Part shown: positions 10,776 through 25,700 of the stretch, in pieces | How positions within the stretch are numbered: the stretch's first letter is position 1 | Layout: every line of letters starts with the position of its first letter | Origin: Sinohyriopsis cumingii | Taxonomy: Eukaryota; Mollusca; Bivalvia; Unionida; Unionidae | Length of the DNA stretch: 64,000 nucleotides | Assembly: GCA_028554795.2 (NCBI GenBank) | Contig: CM068835.1 | Coordinates: forward strand, 30,506,311-30,570,310 | Direction: 5' to 3' | Notes under the pieces: generated by a model | What the model saw: the letters and a program-made list of their open reading frames with translations, nothing else | The model's database searches: none | Told to the model about the DNA's origin: nothing | Position numbers and translations under genes: made by a program

Positions 10776-13700
10776 GTATGTGTTATTGAAATGAACTTGC
10801 ACATGAGCTTTAACGGTTGTGCATAGTGTTTATTTTTTTATTGGTTATATTTGAGAGTAAGAAAAATCCTTTGAATCAATTTGCGTAGAAAAATTGCATC
10901 TATTTGTTATGATTATAGAAACTGTTAGAATTAACAGACATTACCAGTCATGAGGGAGCTCAAACAGAAGAAAGTGACTCTTACTTTTGTGAAATTATAT
11001 TATTGTAAGCATCAACAGCAAACTTTACCACTATAGCTAACTTTCCAGGCTCTTTGATGAGAAACAGTTAGCACTCATCACAGTTAAACTTACTGGCCCA
11101 TGATAACTAGTACAGTGTGCTATCATAGAAGAGAGGGTACCACACTAATCAATAACCTTTCTGATCTTCTGCTGATTTGGATTTCACCAGGCCAATGGCA
11201 CTGGACCCTTGCCAAGTGGACTTTTCATGGGGATTAACCTGGATGGACAAGACCAATTGAACTGCTCTCAAGACCTTAATTAGTTCACCTATGATACTAG
11301 TTCTCCTCACAACTTTGGTAGTTGGCAGGCGAAATCAGTAATGCATTTCTTGGTGGATCCATCTACTTACAGTTCCAACATGACGGATCAATATCGCACA
11401 TGAATCCCCCCACTTGCAAGGGCGTCATTGACTAGCCTTGCTTACAAGGCCTGCTTCGTCATTTGCATTAGCTACAGCAGGAAGAATCAGCAAAATATAT
11501 TTCTTATCAGTGGACCTGAATTCCAGAGAATTCTGACAAGATGGGTCAGTTTGATGGTACCCTCTTTAATTGCAAAGAACAGACTTTTGTAATCACTCTC
11601 TACTTTGGACACTTCAGCTCAAGACCACCTACAAGATCCAGTATGAGCTTTGATGTGGTTTCTTTCAAGGACAGAGCCCTGTGTTGAGGGAGATCACAAT
11701 AATTTTTACCTCTCAAACAGAAACTGGAAGATGTATCGGCACAAACTATTTCGTCCTGGATTATGTGGGTTATTCACTATGCATATTAAGAAATAACCCC
11801 AGCTCAGATCAATTTGCTATGCATCGTGAGGTTAGAGCAGTTGCCACAAGCATGGCATTTGACCAGAACTGTTCTCTAACTGATATTATCAAGGCATTGG
11901 ATGGAGATTCAGGTCAATATTTTCTAGCTTTATCTTAGAGAACTTTCACCTCAAAGGGCCCAACTTGATCTTGTTGGACCTATAGCTGTGGTGCAACAGG
12001 ACACCTTTCCCAGTTAGACAGCTTTATAAATTGCTGCTTCAGAACTTTCACTGGATTTGTGGGAGGGAAAATATGCCCTTTTTGAAGCTATTCCACAACA
12101 GATAGTCTTCTCCAGTTGGGTTACCTAGAAGCTGTCTCACATACCTTATGGGACCAGAGATGGCCTCTTCATGGTTAGGGGATGTATTTCCCTCCACCTC
12201 TTATCTATTCGCTGATATCATGATAGGGTAATGTATTCAAAAAAGAAAGAATTTTTTTTCTCTTAAAATAAGCTTCTTCCAAATTCTTAACCCATCCATA
12301 ACACACATACTCCCTCCAAGCCCCCCACCCCATCACATGCATATAGAACATGCTTTTTGCACCAGTAGTAACTGAGATATTCATGGGATTTGGAGCCAAT
12401 CCCTGTACCTAGAGAAGATCACTCTGCTGGGTCACCACCTATATGGGCAGATAACTTTATGGGTTTTTGGCTAAAAGATTTTAACTTAGGAGGGCTGGAT
12501 TTGTAAGGTAGTAGTACTTCTCCTTAGGTATTATGATTGGGTATGCATTTGCAAAGAAACATCTGTTTATATCCTGCAAAATAAGGAGAATTATATGCTT
12601 AAATCATATCATTGGTTTATTTAGAATTACTTTGATGGTGAAGTACATTTAATCTTAAATATCATGTAAACTGTTGTCAGTCACAGCAATTGCCACTGAA
12701 ACTCTTTTGGAAACTAAGTTTGCATGCCAAATTATACCAATTCCAAGCACATACCTGTCAGATGTTCTTTTCCCTTCACTGTCATATTAAATTAATGCCT
12801 GTTGAAATTCAGCATAAATCATGTCAGTTATAAAGAGCTTAATAATGGATAGTATGGTTTGTGATGGGTGGAAAAAGTAGTCTTCCCCATGCTTGTGAGG
12901 ATGATTTGTGGAAGGCACATTTCATTCCTGGGCACAGTCTCATCCCTTTGGTTTAGATTTTCCTATCCTGTCCATATACATGTATCAACCCCAGTAATTT
13001 TTCTGACATTGAAATAACTGCAAACACTTCATTTCTTCATAAAGATCTGTTTAACAGTATTCCAAAACAATTTAATGTTTTTTAAATATCTCTATTTTAA
13101 GAAAAGTTATGCAACTTTTAAGTTCAAAAATATTTACAAATTTCTAGAATTTGTGTTTTATATAAACGTATTCAGATTATGTGGCAGTCATGGAACCGAA
13201 GTAAAATGTTCTTTGCATAAAATGTCACAACTTTCCTATTTATTGCTATTATTATGAAATTTGATAATCTGATTGCATTTTTCCTGCTGAATTCCATTGC
13301 TCTCATTAAATCTGTTGTCCGACTTCAGTATTTTCATTTGTAAATGAAAAGCATATAAACATGTCACAACTTTTATGACATTTAATTTAATACAAATATA
13401 TCACATTAGCAATAGTTCATATGTATGTAAAACAACTTCAAAAACAAAAAATGCAATGTTTATTCATAATTGTCATTGAAACAATGTTGCAAGACCTAAT
13501 TTTATGAATAGGATTCAAGTTGGTTTCATCTTCTAAATCCTGTGATGTTATATTTAGCTCCTTGCAGAATGGACCAGGCAATGCTGCCATCGTTGACTTA
13601 GAACTAACGCTTCAATATCATATACCTGCAAAATAATGTATCACTTTCAGACTTTGTATTTTTTTGTTTTGTATTTTGAAAACATTATTGATCCTATCAA

Positions 13701-16700
13701 ATATTATCAATGCATTGGGAATTTAAGAACCCGCTTTAAGTGTGCGTGTAATTACTTTGCTACGCTCGTCAAAATAAAAGAATTGCTGTACCGAAACTTT
13801 GCATTTGTCTGATAGTGATGTGATTTTTTATCGTTATTTCATCAGACAATGTCCCATTACAAAACAAATGCAATAACATAATGAATATAAGGTTTAACAT
13901 TTTAAAACTGATAAACGTTTGTCAGTTCAGATATTTACAGCATTGACAACTTGAGCCTATTTATAATGGACGACTGTATACTGTCTAAACCGTACAACCA
14001 GCGTTAATATGATAAAACTATAAAAAAAAATTATCTTAGCATGTTCTTCTGACACACCAATTTGTACAGAATTAATAATAAGTTTAGTTTTGGAACAGCA
14101 GTTGTGGAAAAGTTAACATTGTTATCAGTTATTAGAAAATTCAAATATGGTGGACAATGTCAATACTGGGAGATTCAGATGTTTTACAGATTCAATGCTC
14201 ATTGTGGTTGGCTTATAAATGTTTCCGATATATAAATTTGGTAGCAAAATAAAGCTTGGAATATGCCGAGTTTGATGATATATGATGCATTTATTTAAAT
14301 TGCCAAACTTTTGGTCAAATCTGGATAAAGTTTGAGGGATTATTTCGTTGTGTAGGAATATCACAGGAACGTGCTACAACCAATGACCAAATTGTTTACA
14401 TCTCCTCTGATTGGATTGAAAATTTCATGAATTTTCATGAAGTTTTAATAACTCACATTTTGTAACAAACAAGAGAGGTGTCATGCGACTGCGGCATGAT
14501 CAACACTTTTTTCCAATGGCACATGAAATCTGTTACTTTCATTGATTATGAAGTAATAATTCCATTAATATAGTGTAAGATATAAAAAGAAAACATGCCC
14601 ATTATAGATAATTATATTAGCTTTTACAATATATAAAATGTGTTGCAATCAGATGACATGTATTGATGCTACAACGAAAATTCTACACTTGGTCAACAGT
14701 TTCATCAGATTTCCAGGTAAACTGTCATCTTGTCCGTGTTAGACTGGGGTTGCTAATACATGGGTAGATTTTATTAATCTGTGTATATGCCTTAAAAAGT
14801 ATATGATATAACGTGTCACCTGAACCTCTAAGAATTACCGGAATGAAGAGTCCACGAGTAAAGCTCTACCCATGATTTCAGTATTATTGTTTATCTGGTG
14901 TCAACAAAGAATATACTATCCCACCACAAAATAAGGCAAAATTGAGGTTAACTGAGTGTGTGCTACAATTTCCCAGTTAGTCTCAAAATTTTGCTTAGAA
15001 AAATACTTGTATGTATAGTTATCAAGTGTTACAGGCAAGGGCTGCCATCTGGAATTTCCAGTTGTGGAACTGAATCCTGTACTACTTTAGTTATTGTGTA
15101 TTATTGATTAGTATTCTCCTTTTTGCAGACTAACAGAATATTGATTTACTGTCAACTTAAGGTAAAAAATCCACAGACAACAGGGCAGGCCCATAAATTG
15201 GTTGTCAGCAGATATGTTTCTAGTACTGAAATAAATTCTCATTTGAAAATATTGATTGCCTTTGCGATTTTATGAGGGGTGATCACTGGCACCACCATAG
15301 GGTTAAATAGATGAGTCTTCCATCTGTAGTCTCATGACCTTAGAAATCATTTGCTGTCTGGAGTTGGGGTTGGGGTTAGGTCAGTGGATATTGTGTTGTC
15401 AGTGGATAGTGTGTTGGGCTCTGAGTAAGTGGTTCTTAGTTTAAAATTCTGTCCTGAACAACCTGTTTTTGCTGCCAGAGTATGTCTTGGGACAAGGCAT
15501 TTTATTTAAATTGTCTAAATGCCTAATAGTCTTTTGTGTGTTGATGTGCCATCAAATGCCAAGCAATGAGTCAGTCAGTCAGTTGCTGATTAATATGAAA
15601 AATGCCATAGTCAACTGATTTACTTATTTAGATTATTTGTTTCTGCATTTATAGCATTTGATTGTGATAATAAGCACACACCATTTTAATCTACACATTT
15701 GAAACATTACATTTACACACACTAAATGCATACGCTTATTGTCTGATCATGTGATCTTTAACGTTACTTTTGTTTGTGGTCATGTGGTAGAATTATCCTG
15801 AACATTGCACAGACTTTTATAAAACTTGTCATCTTGTGTCTAACTTAAGAATAATGAGAGATAGTTGTTGTCAACAACATTCCTTGAAAGTCAAATATTT
15901 TTTATTTTAGTTGATTTTCTCAACTGCAACTTTATAAAATATATAAGAATATGACTAACGTTGCTGACGTTAGGAGCTCCACAAATGTGCAAACAGAATA
16001 CTGTGTAATAGTGCTATTAAAAGGTAGTAGTATGCTTTCAATGGAACACATTTTTTCCATTTACATTCTCAGTTGATTACAACCATTTGGTTTCAGACTA
16101 TTCCACTGGGTTTGGAGGGAAGTATGGTGTACAGAAAGACCACATGGACAAATCAGCTGTAGGATGGGATCATAAGGAAAAACTGGAGCAACACGAATCA
16201 CAAAAAGGTTGGTAATGGTATCATATATGTCATCCACTGGAAAATTCCTTCCCTAAATTTCTTATTGGATAGGTCTCTTGCAATTATTCAGACAGTATTA
16301 TGATCACTATCACATACAACTTCACCATTTCTGCTTAATCTTCATTATTGGTAATATGTTTGATATACCTGAAAGTAAGTAAGTACTTATAAGGAAGGAA
16401 AAAAGGAAGGAAGGAAGAAAGAGATTAGAAACACAAGTGCCATTTAGTAGATGATGGAGAAGAAAACCAGTCACAGAAAATTCCATATCTTCAAACATAT
16501 TTTAAAGAATATTGCTGCATTCTTTTGTTAACTTTATTCCATTATAGTTTGACATTGGGATATAAGCCTGCTACCTCCCAAATTAAGCCCTACTAAAAGA
16601 TGAAAAATTGTCTTTCTGTCTATATACTATAGACAAATGACAATAACTCTTAGCCATTATCTTCCCTTGCCACCACTATGTATTGCCAGTTTTTAAATTT

Positions 16701-19700
16701 TGCTCCCATACAACAACTGATGTCAATACAATCCAAATCTATGTTAAAATTGAACCATCCACACATGATTTTGGATTTATTTGGATTTGTTACAAGTTTA
16801 GGCTCTTGCAAAAAGTAACAAGAAAAAAGTGAAGACATCAAGCTTTGTAAAATTTAATAATTAATTTATTTCCCTAGAAAAACAAGGTAAAAATGAAATA
16901 AAGAACTTAACGGTTTTACGAATGAAGTCCAAAATTAATCCAAGAATTAAAAAATGGAAGTCCTGGTAATAAAATGTCCTAATGAAACTGAGTTCGAATC
17001 CTGATGAGATCCAAAATGGAAGGTGATAACGTATGATGTGGTCAGCGTCGTACTGATATGTCAACAGTTCTTTGTTGAATCACAGAAAATAATATTCCAT
17101 TTTGAATTCTGTATAATTTCGATAATTGTCTTTGTCCAAGAACTAATTTAGAGCACAAGCATTTCCAGGGAAAAATAATCTCTTGCAATCCAAATATTTT
17201 GAAGAAAAATAAAATAAATTAGCCCAAAATTTGGTCACAACATAAAACACTTGGACGTCTCCAGTGTTATAGCAAGAATGACTATTATTTCTCAAAACAT
17301 CTATAATAAGTCAAGCTACAATCCAAAACAGATGCCCAGATATGGGTCAATCCTCCAGAGTTTGTAACAACTGATACATGATATTTGACATGTAGGCCAG
17401 ATATGACCTTGATTTCACTTTATGAATCTTACTCTGAAGAATATTTTAAAAAATTTAAAAGTTGTTCGCTATAAACCGTCACTGGTAATCAATCAAAGTC
17501 AGGAACTAGGTCAGCATTAGATACAAAGTTTCTGTTATTCTGATATTAGTTGTTTAGTTTGAAAATATAAAAGAAACAGTCAGATCTGAACTCAGTTCCA
17601 GTAAATAAAGTTACTTTAAAATAGCATGTAATGGAATTAAAAAACTTTAAAACTAACAAACAAACAATTAAATTAAATCAATTGTAAATTAAATCAGTTA
17701 TAGATAGCAGATTAATATTCATCCCAAAACAAGTAGTAAATATTTTTTTCTAATTTAGCAAATATTTTGTGAAATTTTTCACTTTCTTGGACTTGGTCAA
17801 TTTTAAACAACATGATACAACTTGCTATTGCTCATGCTTGTTATTCATGATTTTCTAGAAACTTCATTTTGCTCACTCATCCAGTTAGTAGTGGGTGTTG
17901 TTTTAGTGACTTAATAACATGCTTCAGCATTTATTTATACCTGTTTGTGATGTTTTGTTATATCTTGTCAATTCAGTGATACTGTCAGTGAAGTATAATC
18001 AGTGCAGCAAGTTAAAGGCAAAGGAAGGCACAAACAAGTCATGCCTTGTTCATACAAAATGTACTTTGTTAGTAGTATGCAGTATGTGCGCCGTATGTTC
18101 AGAGAATGTTTGGACTATGATTTTGCGAAAGTCAGCCAATGAAAAGAAAGATGATGACGTAAATTTTAAATTCATACAGCTCATTATGATACAGTGAGGA
18201 AATAGTGCACCCTCGTTTTTGGGCAACCCAAGTAGTGTAAGTCTCCCTCCTTGGCAAGTCTGGAAGATCTGTTCATCTTTCCAAGCCTATGATCAAATCT
18301 TTCTACAGTTGCCAAGATCTTAGTTAAAGATCTGTCCATTAGTATACTATGGCTTTATACAATTGCAATTACTGGGATCTTATTGATGAATCCATCTGTC
18401 TCACCAAGTCTACAGGTTCCTCTATCTACAATTACAGAGATCTTGATGATAGATCTGTCTGTCCTAACAAGGCTACACTCTATACAGTTAACAATCTTGC
18501 TGATTTTAAGGCTATGCAAACACGTTATGACAGGGATTTTAGTGATGGATCCATCCTTCCAACCATGGCTCTTACCTGCATCAAACAGCCCACCTTTTGC
18601 TTGGTCAGTAACCATGCCAACCATACTCAGAGCAAAATAGTTATCTGTACTGCTACAGCACAATTGTCCCGTGCAGAAGGGTTTTCCAATATTAATTGCT
18701 TAGCCACAGGGTACTGACCATGAATTATACAGATGATGGTATTGTGATATTGTTGCCCCAGGGAATGGTTGATCCAGAGAATGGACAGGACCAGATTAAA
18801 CACATTGAGTGTGAAGGTGAGCAACAGTCTTGCTCCAATCCGACCATGGAGAGTATGGAGTTTAGTTTTAAGGCTACCACTGAGGCAATATACCATGTGT
18901 TGCCAGCTTTGAAATGCCCTCCACCCCCCTTACCACCATACATGATCATAGTCCAAGTGTTGGCCAACATTGATGATGAAGAAGAAGTCTCTATCCTTCT
19001 GGTTACTTCCCCAGTCAGCAGAAGTTAAGGAAATTAAGAACAGGCCATCTGGACATATTTTTGATCCTGGTGAATGTTAAGGCTTGCTTTCCCGAGAGCC
19101 AAGTACCAGTGACATTTTCATTGTGCTGATACAAGACACATTCCATCGCCTACCATATGCTTTAACATGTCTGGTCTATTTTTTCCTTCAAATACGTTCC
19201 CCAGTCACATTACAATAGGAATATGAGCCTGTCACCTCATAAATCCAGCCCTTCTAAAACACAAAAGTTATCTTTTCCTGTCTATTTCAATAAACAAAGG
19301 GCAATAGCTTGCCCATTACCTCCCCTTGGCACCACCAGGTGCTGCTGGATTTTAGCTTCGCTGCAGTACAGAGCACATGTTGTACAGTTCATCCAACATT
19401 TCTTTTGGATTTATTGTGCAGATTTATCAATCTGCTGCAGGTTGTTAGCAATTTTTTACAATATTTACCAATATTGAGTGACTTTTCGTCACCTTTTGGG
19501 ACCTCGTCTTTTAAGACCCCTGTCCCACCACATTATTTTTGACCTTATATAAGGTTATTATGAGTTAGCATGCCTTTGATTTTGTTCGCTTACTCCATCC
19601 ATTACGTTAGAATGTCCGCCTTGGATGCTGGAGGTTGTGGGTTCAATCCCCGGCCGAGTCATACCAAAGACTTACAAAAATGGTACTAACAGCTTCCTCG

Positions 19701-22700
19701 CTTGGTGCTCAGCATTACAAGTTTAGTGTTAGGGCTGGTCGGCCTGGTGTCAGGATAATGTGACTGGGTGGGACATCATGCTACATGTCTGCGACATGAT
19801 GTCCCAGTGCTAGACATCCCTAAAAACTGCCACACTGCAGACATCATAGCGATATGACTGAACAATTGTTAAAGCTACGTTAAAAAAAATCCAAATCACA
19901 CGCACTCACCATCCATTACAGACCTTTTATTGGTGAAATTCTAAAGTGCTGCTTGAAATTTTTGCTTAGTATATTCATATATCAAGCTATTTTGATAGAA
20001 TTGTGCTTTAATTATTAACTAAGCATTGTGCATAAGTTCATTAAGGGTCATCGGTTTCTGATACAACACTTTCTCTTCTCTGTTAGTTACGACTTTTAGT
20101 GACATAGTATGTGGTCATAAAATAAGTAACAGAAAAGAGTGAAAAGCAGCATGCTTTGTAGAATCAACAAATAATTTATTTCCCTAGAATAAAAAGTGAA
20201 AATGAGAAAAAAGAACTTACAGAATTGTGAATTAAATCCCAAAATAATCCAAGCATTACTGACACAGGTCCTAGTAATTTCAAGTCCTGAATAAAATCTA
20301 GCAGAGGTCCAGAATAAATCCAGAAACTGAAGGCAATGATGTGTTCATGATAGCTTATAAAGTGTTGATGTATGAAGTCTTTTGTTGAATCACAATAATA
20401 TAATTCCAGGTTTGAGTTCACAATAAATTAGAGTGAATGTCTCTATCCAAGAATTTTATCGGAGCACTTTTGTATTTCCAGACAATATAGTTACTTGAAT
20501 TCAATAATTTTAAGAAATAAAATGTCCAGCCTAATAATGAAATATTGAACACAACATAATACAACTTAAAAGTGCTGGATCGAAAAGCACAACTGAAAAA
20601 TAACCTGTCAGCTACAAGATTATATAGTTCTCTACTTGACCTTATGTCACAATTAGCATTTTCTATTAAAAAAATTACTTAATGGAAAAAAAACCTTCTA
20701 AAATAATCCTGATTTTTACAAAATAAAAACCATAACCTAGATAATGTAAAATACACTAAGAAAATTCCAAAACCTATAACTAGAGCGAAATAAACATATT
20801 TACTTTTATTAATAATAATTCAGATTTTAAACCCATATGCATAGATAAAATAAAGTTTAGCTATGTATTAATTATTTACACGGAATACAATTTTAAGAAG
20901 TCAATTCATGTCATGCATAAATTAACTCCGTTTTGGACAAGGTCAAGTCTAACATACTATGTTACATTACAGTAGCATGTAAAAAAATTAGAAGAAGATA
21001 AAAAAATCTAACAAATAATGTCAAATTAAATATACATAATACTAGTTCACACTTTAATTTTTTTGTTCATGTGTTGTCTCTGCAGATTGTGTGTGTGTTT
21101 TGGATTTTTAACGTAGCTTTAACAATTATGCAGTCATATTGCTACAATGTCTGCAGTGTGACGGTTTATAGTGATGTCTAGCACTGGGGCATCATGCCAC
21201 AGACATGTAGCATGATGTCCCACCCAGTCACATTATCCTGACACCAGGCCGACCAGTCCGAACACTAATCTCTTAATGCTGAGCGCCTAGCGAGGCAGCT
21301 GTTAGTACAATTTTTTATAAGTGTTTGGTATGACTTGGTGGGGTTTGAACCCATGACCTCCTGCATCTGAGGCAGAGACTCTAACCACTAAGCCACCAGA
21401 ACGATCTCTGCAGATTGTCATTTAAATGAAATATATGCAACTTCAGAGCATGGAAGTCTACCATGACTCTTGTTTTGTTTATATTAAGTATACACCTTCT
21501 TTGAAAAGTAGTGTCTATAATATTAGGTCAGAGGAAGTCTGGGCTACTGTTTTAACTAGTCACATACTGATTTACTAATCTATGCTGTTATCTAGTTAGT
21601 CACATGCTAATTTGCTAATCTGTGCTTGTATCTTTTCAGGAGAAATGTTTACTAAATGCATGCAATGCACATTGAGAGCAAAAGTCCTTTTGGCATTGGA
21701 GGGAAGGAAAGAATGAATATTTCAGGGTAGACAACCTACATTTTATTGTTGGTGATACTGATTCATTGGGGAGTATTTTAAAATTTTAGGTAGCTCAGGG
21801 AGCATAAGTCCATCCTGCATGTCCACATGTCCAAGCATGGCCTTCAGGCCTGTATGTCAGGGCGCATGGGGTTTATGCCTAATCAGCAGTAAAGTTACAA
21901 GCCATCCAACTGTCCCGACATCACCAACCATCCAGCCGAAACTTGTCTCGCTCTAGCGATAGATCTACCTAGGAAGATTACAGGTAAACTGAATCTTCTT
22001 GAACAACCACAGTCACAGGTGTTCCACTCCTGCCCAGACTGTCTTCTCCTTCATACCTGGCTTATCTCTGGATAGCCATGAGAAAGAAAGAAATTAGACC
22101 TACAAGTTTGTGAGAATCATCAGATCAAGAAGGCTTATCTGGGAAAGTGGCTTATTTTCATGGACATGTGTAGAGACAATAACATCATCCTGTTTGAGTG
22201 CCTTGATCCCTCACTTAGCTGACTATTTTCTTAGGCTTTATGAGAGAGAAAGCTGGCACTAATTACCATCAAAGGCTACTGCTCCATGATATCTGACACA
22301 TTCAGTCATCATGGCAGAAGACATATCAGTCATGTTAAAGATCGATCTGACCTACTAGCCAGTTTTGATTTGAATAGACCAAAATCTTTTACCCTGTACT
22401 TCATGTGGACAGAGTTGATTTTTTTCATTTCATTTTAAAGCTCAAAGCGTTATATACAGAAACTTGAAGCAGTAATTGATGTGAAAAATCCAGAGGGATA
22501 ATCATTTTGTACATAAGCTCATTGAATTTTTATCATGATATATGTGGATTACTCTTTTTTTCTGCTCGGATTACTCTTTTTTCTCCACTTGGAGACCGCT
22601 CCAGTGGCCTAGTGGTTAGAGCATCCACCTCAGATGCAGAAGGTCGTGGGTTCAATCCCTGGCCAAGTCATACCAAAGACTTAACAAAAATGGTACTAAC

Positions 22701-25700
22701 AGCTGCCTCATTTGGCACTCAGCATTAAGAGGTTAGTGTTAGGACTGGTCGGCCTAGTCTCAGGATAATGTGACTGGCTGGGACATCATGCTACATGTCT
22801 GCGCCATGATGCCCCAGTGCTAGACATCACTATAAACTGCCACACTGCAGACATCTTAGTGATATGACTGAAAAATTGTTAAAGCTATGTTAAAAGTCCA
22901 AGTCACACACACATTGTCCACTTGGATTACACTTTTTCCTTGCCAGGGGTTGGCATGTATGCTCCTAATATTAATTCCCCTAATGTAACATGTTCAGGGA
23001 ATGTATTCAATTGGAGGAAGCAAATTTTTATAGTAAATTATGTGAGAATACTTACCGAATCACATTACTTAAAGACCCTCCCATCCACCCCATTATGTGA
23101 GCATTGAAAGTTCATTCAGCTTAAAAACTGGTGATGCAAAGTGGTGGCAAGAGGAGATAATAGGCAAGAGTTATTGCCCTTGGACTATTTGACATTGATA
23201 GACATGGTGAATTTTAGTAGGGTTCTATTTATTAGGTAATAGTCTAATATCCCAGTGTTAATGTGAATGGGTAAGTATTCTCAGAGAAACATAATTTACT
23301 TGAAAAATTTGATTTCTTTACACTTTCAGCAAATAGGAAACCTCACAATATTTCCTGCTAGAAGTCATCTTAGAAAGCAGTTTATTAGCTGCATTCTTTT
23401 GTCTCTGTTGTAAGTTTATTGCTTTCAACCTTGTAAAATGTAAAATGTTTATTACTGATTGTACTCAGATAATATGCTCAATTTCCTTCAATATATCATT
23501 TCCATTCTTTGGAAGTTGTTAGCTCAAGTTGATAATAATAATAATCAATAAACATGCATTAATATTGGAAACTTTTCTCTTATATTGCAATATATCACTC
23601 TAGATTATGCCAAAGGGTTTGGAGGAAAGTATGGGGTACAGACAGATCGGCAGGACAAGTCTGCTGTTGGATGGGACCACAAGGAAAATGTGGAGAAGCA
23701 TGAATCACAGAAAGGTAAGGGAGGTAACTCCAACTGAACGACGGGTATTTTCAAAAATCAAGTTCTCTTTGAACTTATTATTGCCTACCACTGCAATAAT
23801 TTGTTGTACTTTGCCTACCAAATCTCCAGTGTGCCACATTAAAGTAGTACAGTGAATCTTGTGTGGTACAGAGTACAATGACTGAGCAGTTGTGTTAATC
23901 TTTTATGTTCCATTAATCTTGATCCTGTACAGCAAGTAAAATTAGACCACATCTTTTTCCCTACCATTTCCTAATCATGCATTGATTTCAAATTAAATGT
24001 TGTTTTACTAGTACCTACTGAAGAATGGTAATTTCAAAACAGAAACAATGAAAAACATGTACAATTAGATGCAGAGCAGAGAAATTATCTGACTTTACTC
24101 TAATGGTGAACTTCTGGAATTGACAATAACCTTGAAATATCCAATAAAGAAGAAAACAGAAGTAACAGGAATGAGGGTGTAAAAGATGAAGAGAAAAAAA
24201 TAAATAAGAGGATTGATTGATTGATCATTAATGAGAGAACCCATGTCCACAAGAGGCTGTTCATATTACCATCACCAGGACAAACAGTGAATGCAAATGA
24301 ATTTGAATATTTTCAAGCATTTTTATTTCAGTGTGTTGAAGATTGGGTTGTTTATGCTGTGGAAATTTTCAGTGAATTTTATTGAATTTATATAGATTAT
24401 TTACATCAAGATGACCAACATTGCAAAGTAAAATCACTCTTTTATCATTCTGCATGAATATTTCATTTCTGCATATTGCATGAAATATATATCATTATCT
24501 TCATAATTGTATTAAGAACTACTTTGCCAATTTTCATTTAAACAATACAAAGCAGAAAATAATCAAATTCTTTTAATTAACTCATTAACATTTATGTCAG
24601 GAGGTAGTAGCCTACTGCCAAACTCTGTGGCATCAATGTCATGTACGATACACTAAAGTGGGTGGTATTATAGAAAGGTAGACAGATGTAGCTCGACAAT
24701 GATACCAAATAATCTGGACGTTATAGTTGCACTATAAAAACAGAGGGAAAAACCTAAAAAATTTACCCAATTTTTTTTCCACCCAAAATTCACCCATGGC
24801 CGGAATCTGATTTTGTGTCAGGATTTTAGACTTTTTGGCCTCAGATCTAAGGCAGACTGGTCTCAACTGCACACAGACAGGTGAGCCTTTGCAAAAAGTA
24901 GGATAAGATGGGCATTTGGAATAAAGAGCAGTCTCGATATGAAAATGATAGGTCCATTAAGCAAAAAAAAACAACAAAAAACTCAACTTTTACCCTTCTG
25001 TTCATGTGCGAGGGAAATAGTCAATGAAAAATGATGTTTCTAACACAACTAGGCATTAGGTTAATGGGAAATCTCTTGGAGTTTGATGTGTTAGGATGTA
25101 TTCAGGAATAACCCCCAAAATGTGTTTCCTACTCACATTTCAAGCAAAAACAACAAAAACCTCAAGGGGTTGATGAGTTAACCCCCTCTTAATTTGAGTC
25201 AGTGAAAAATGATCAGTGCATCTCAGGGATACATTTACTTTTAAAGCTCTCGTCATAATTGATCCCTCTACCTGTATATTGTAAGGGGCTACCTAACTAC
25301 TTGGCTTTGAGAATGGTGAATTGGGTACATAACCATCATTCTAGTTAAACATAAATATGATTGAAAATCTCAATTGCTAGCTGTTACACCATCCCTGTAC
25401 TGGTATTGTTTTTTATTTTTTTCAGGGTGGTCTATTGAGTATATGGGAGACGGTACAACTGAAATAGTTAACTTGTTTGTTTATTAAGATTCATCATTGT
25501 TGAAACATCTATCTTAATGACTGATCTCTCTCTCTCTTGTAAATGGTCTGCCTGGTAGCAACAATGTACATGTTATAATCATTAGCATATCACTGCAAAC
25601 ATCATAAATAATAGTCAATTTAACTATTACATATGCCCATTTATAATAAATGGGATATTTGAACCCAAAAGACAGATTTAATAGATTGAATACGTTTTTA

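Noticed and set aside
21638-21730. Acceptor-like ttttcag followed by a frame containing SPFGIGG, suggestive of another cortactin repeat
   Set aside because: It does not match the repeat (no GFGGKxGV, no DR.D), has the wrong phase and no suitable donor.
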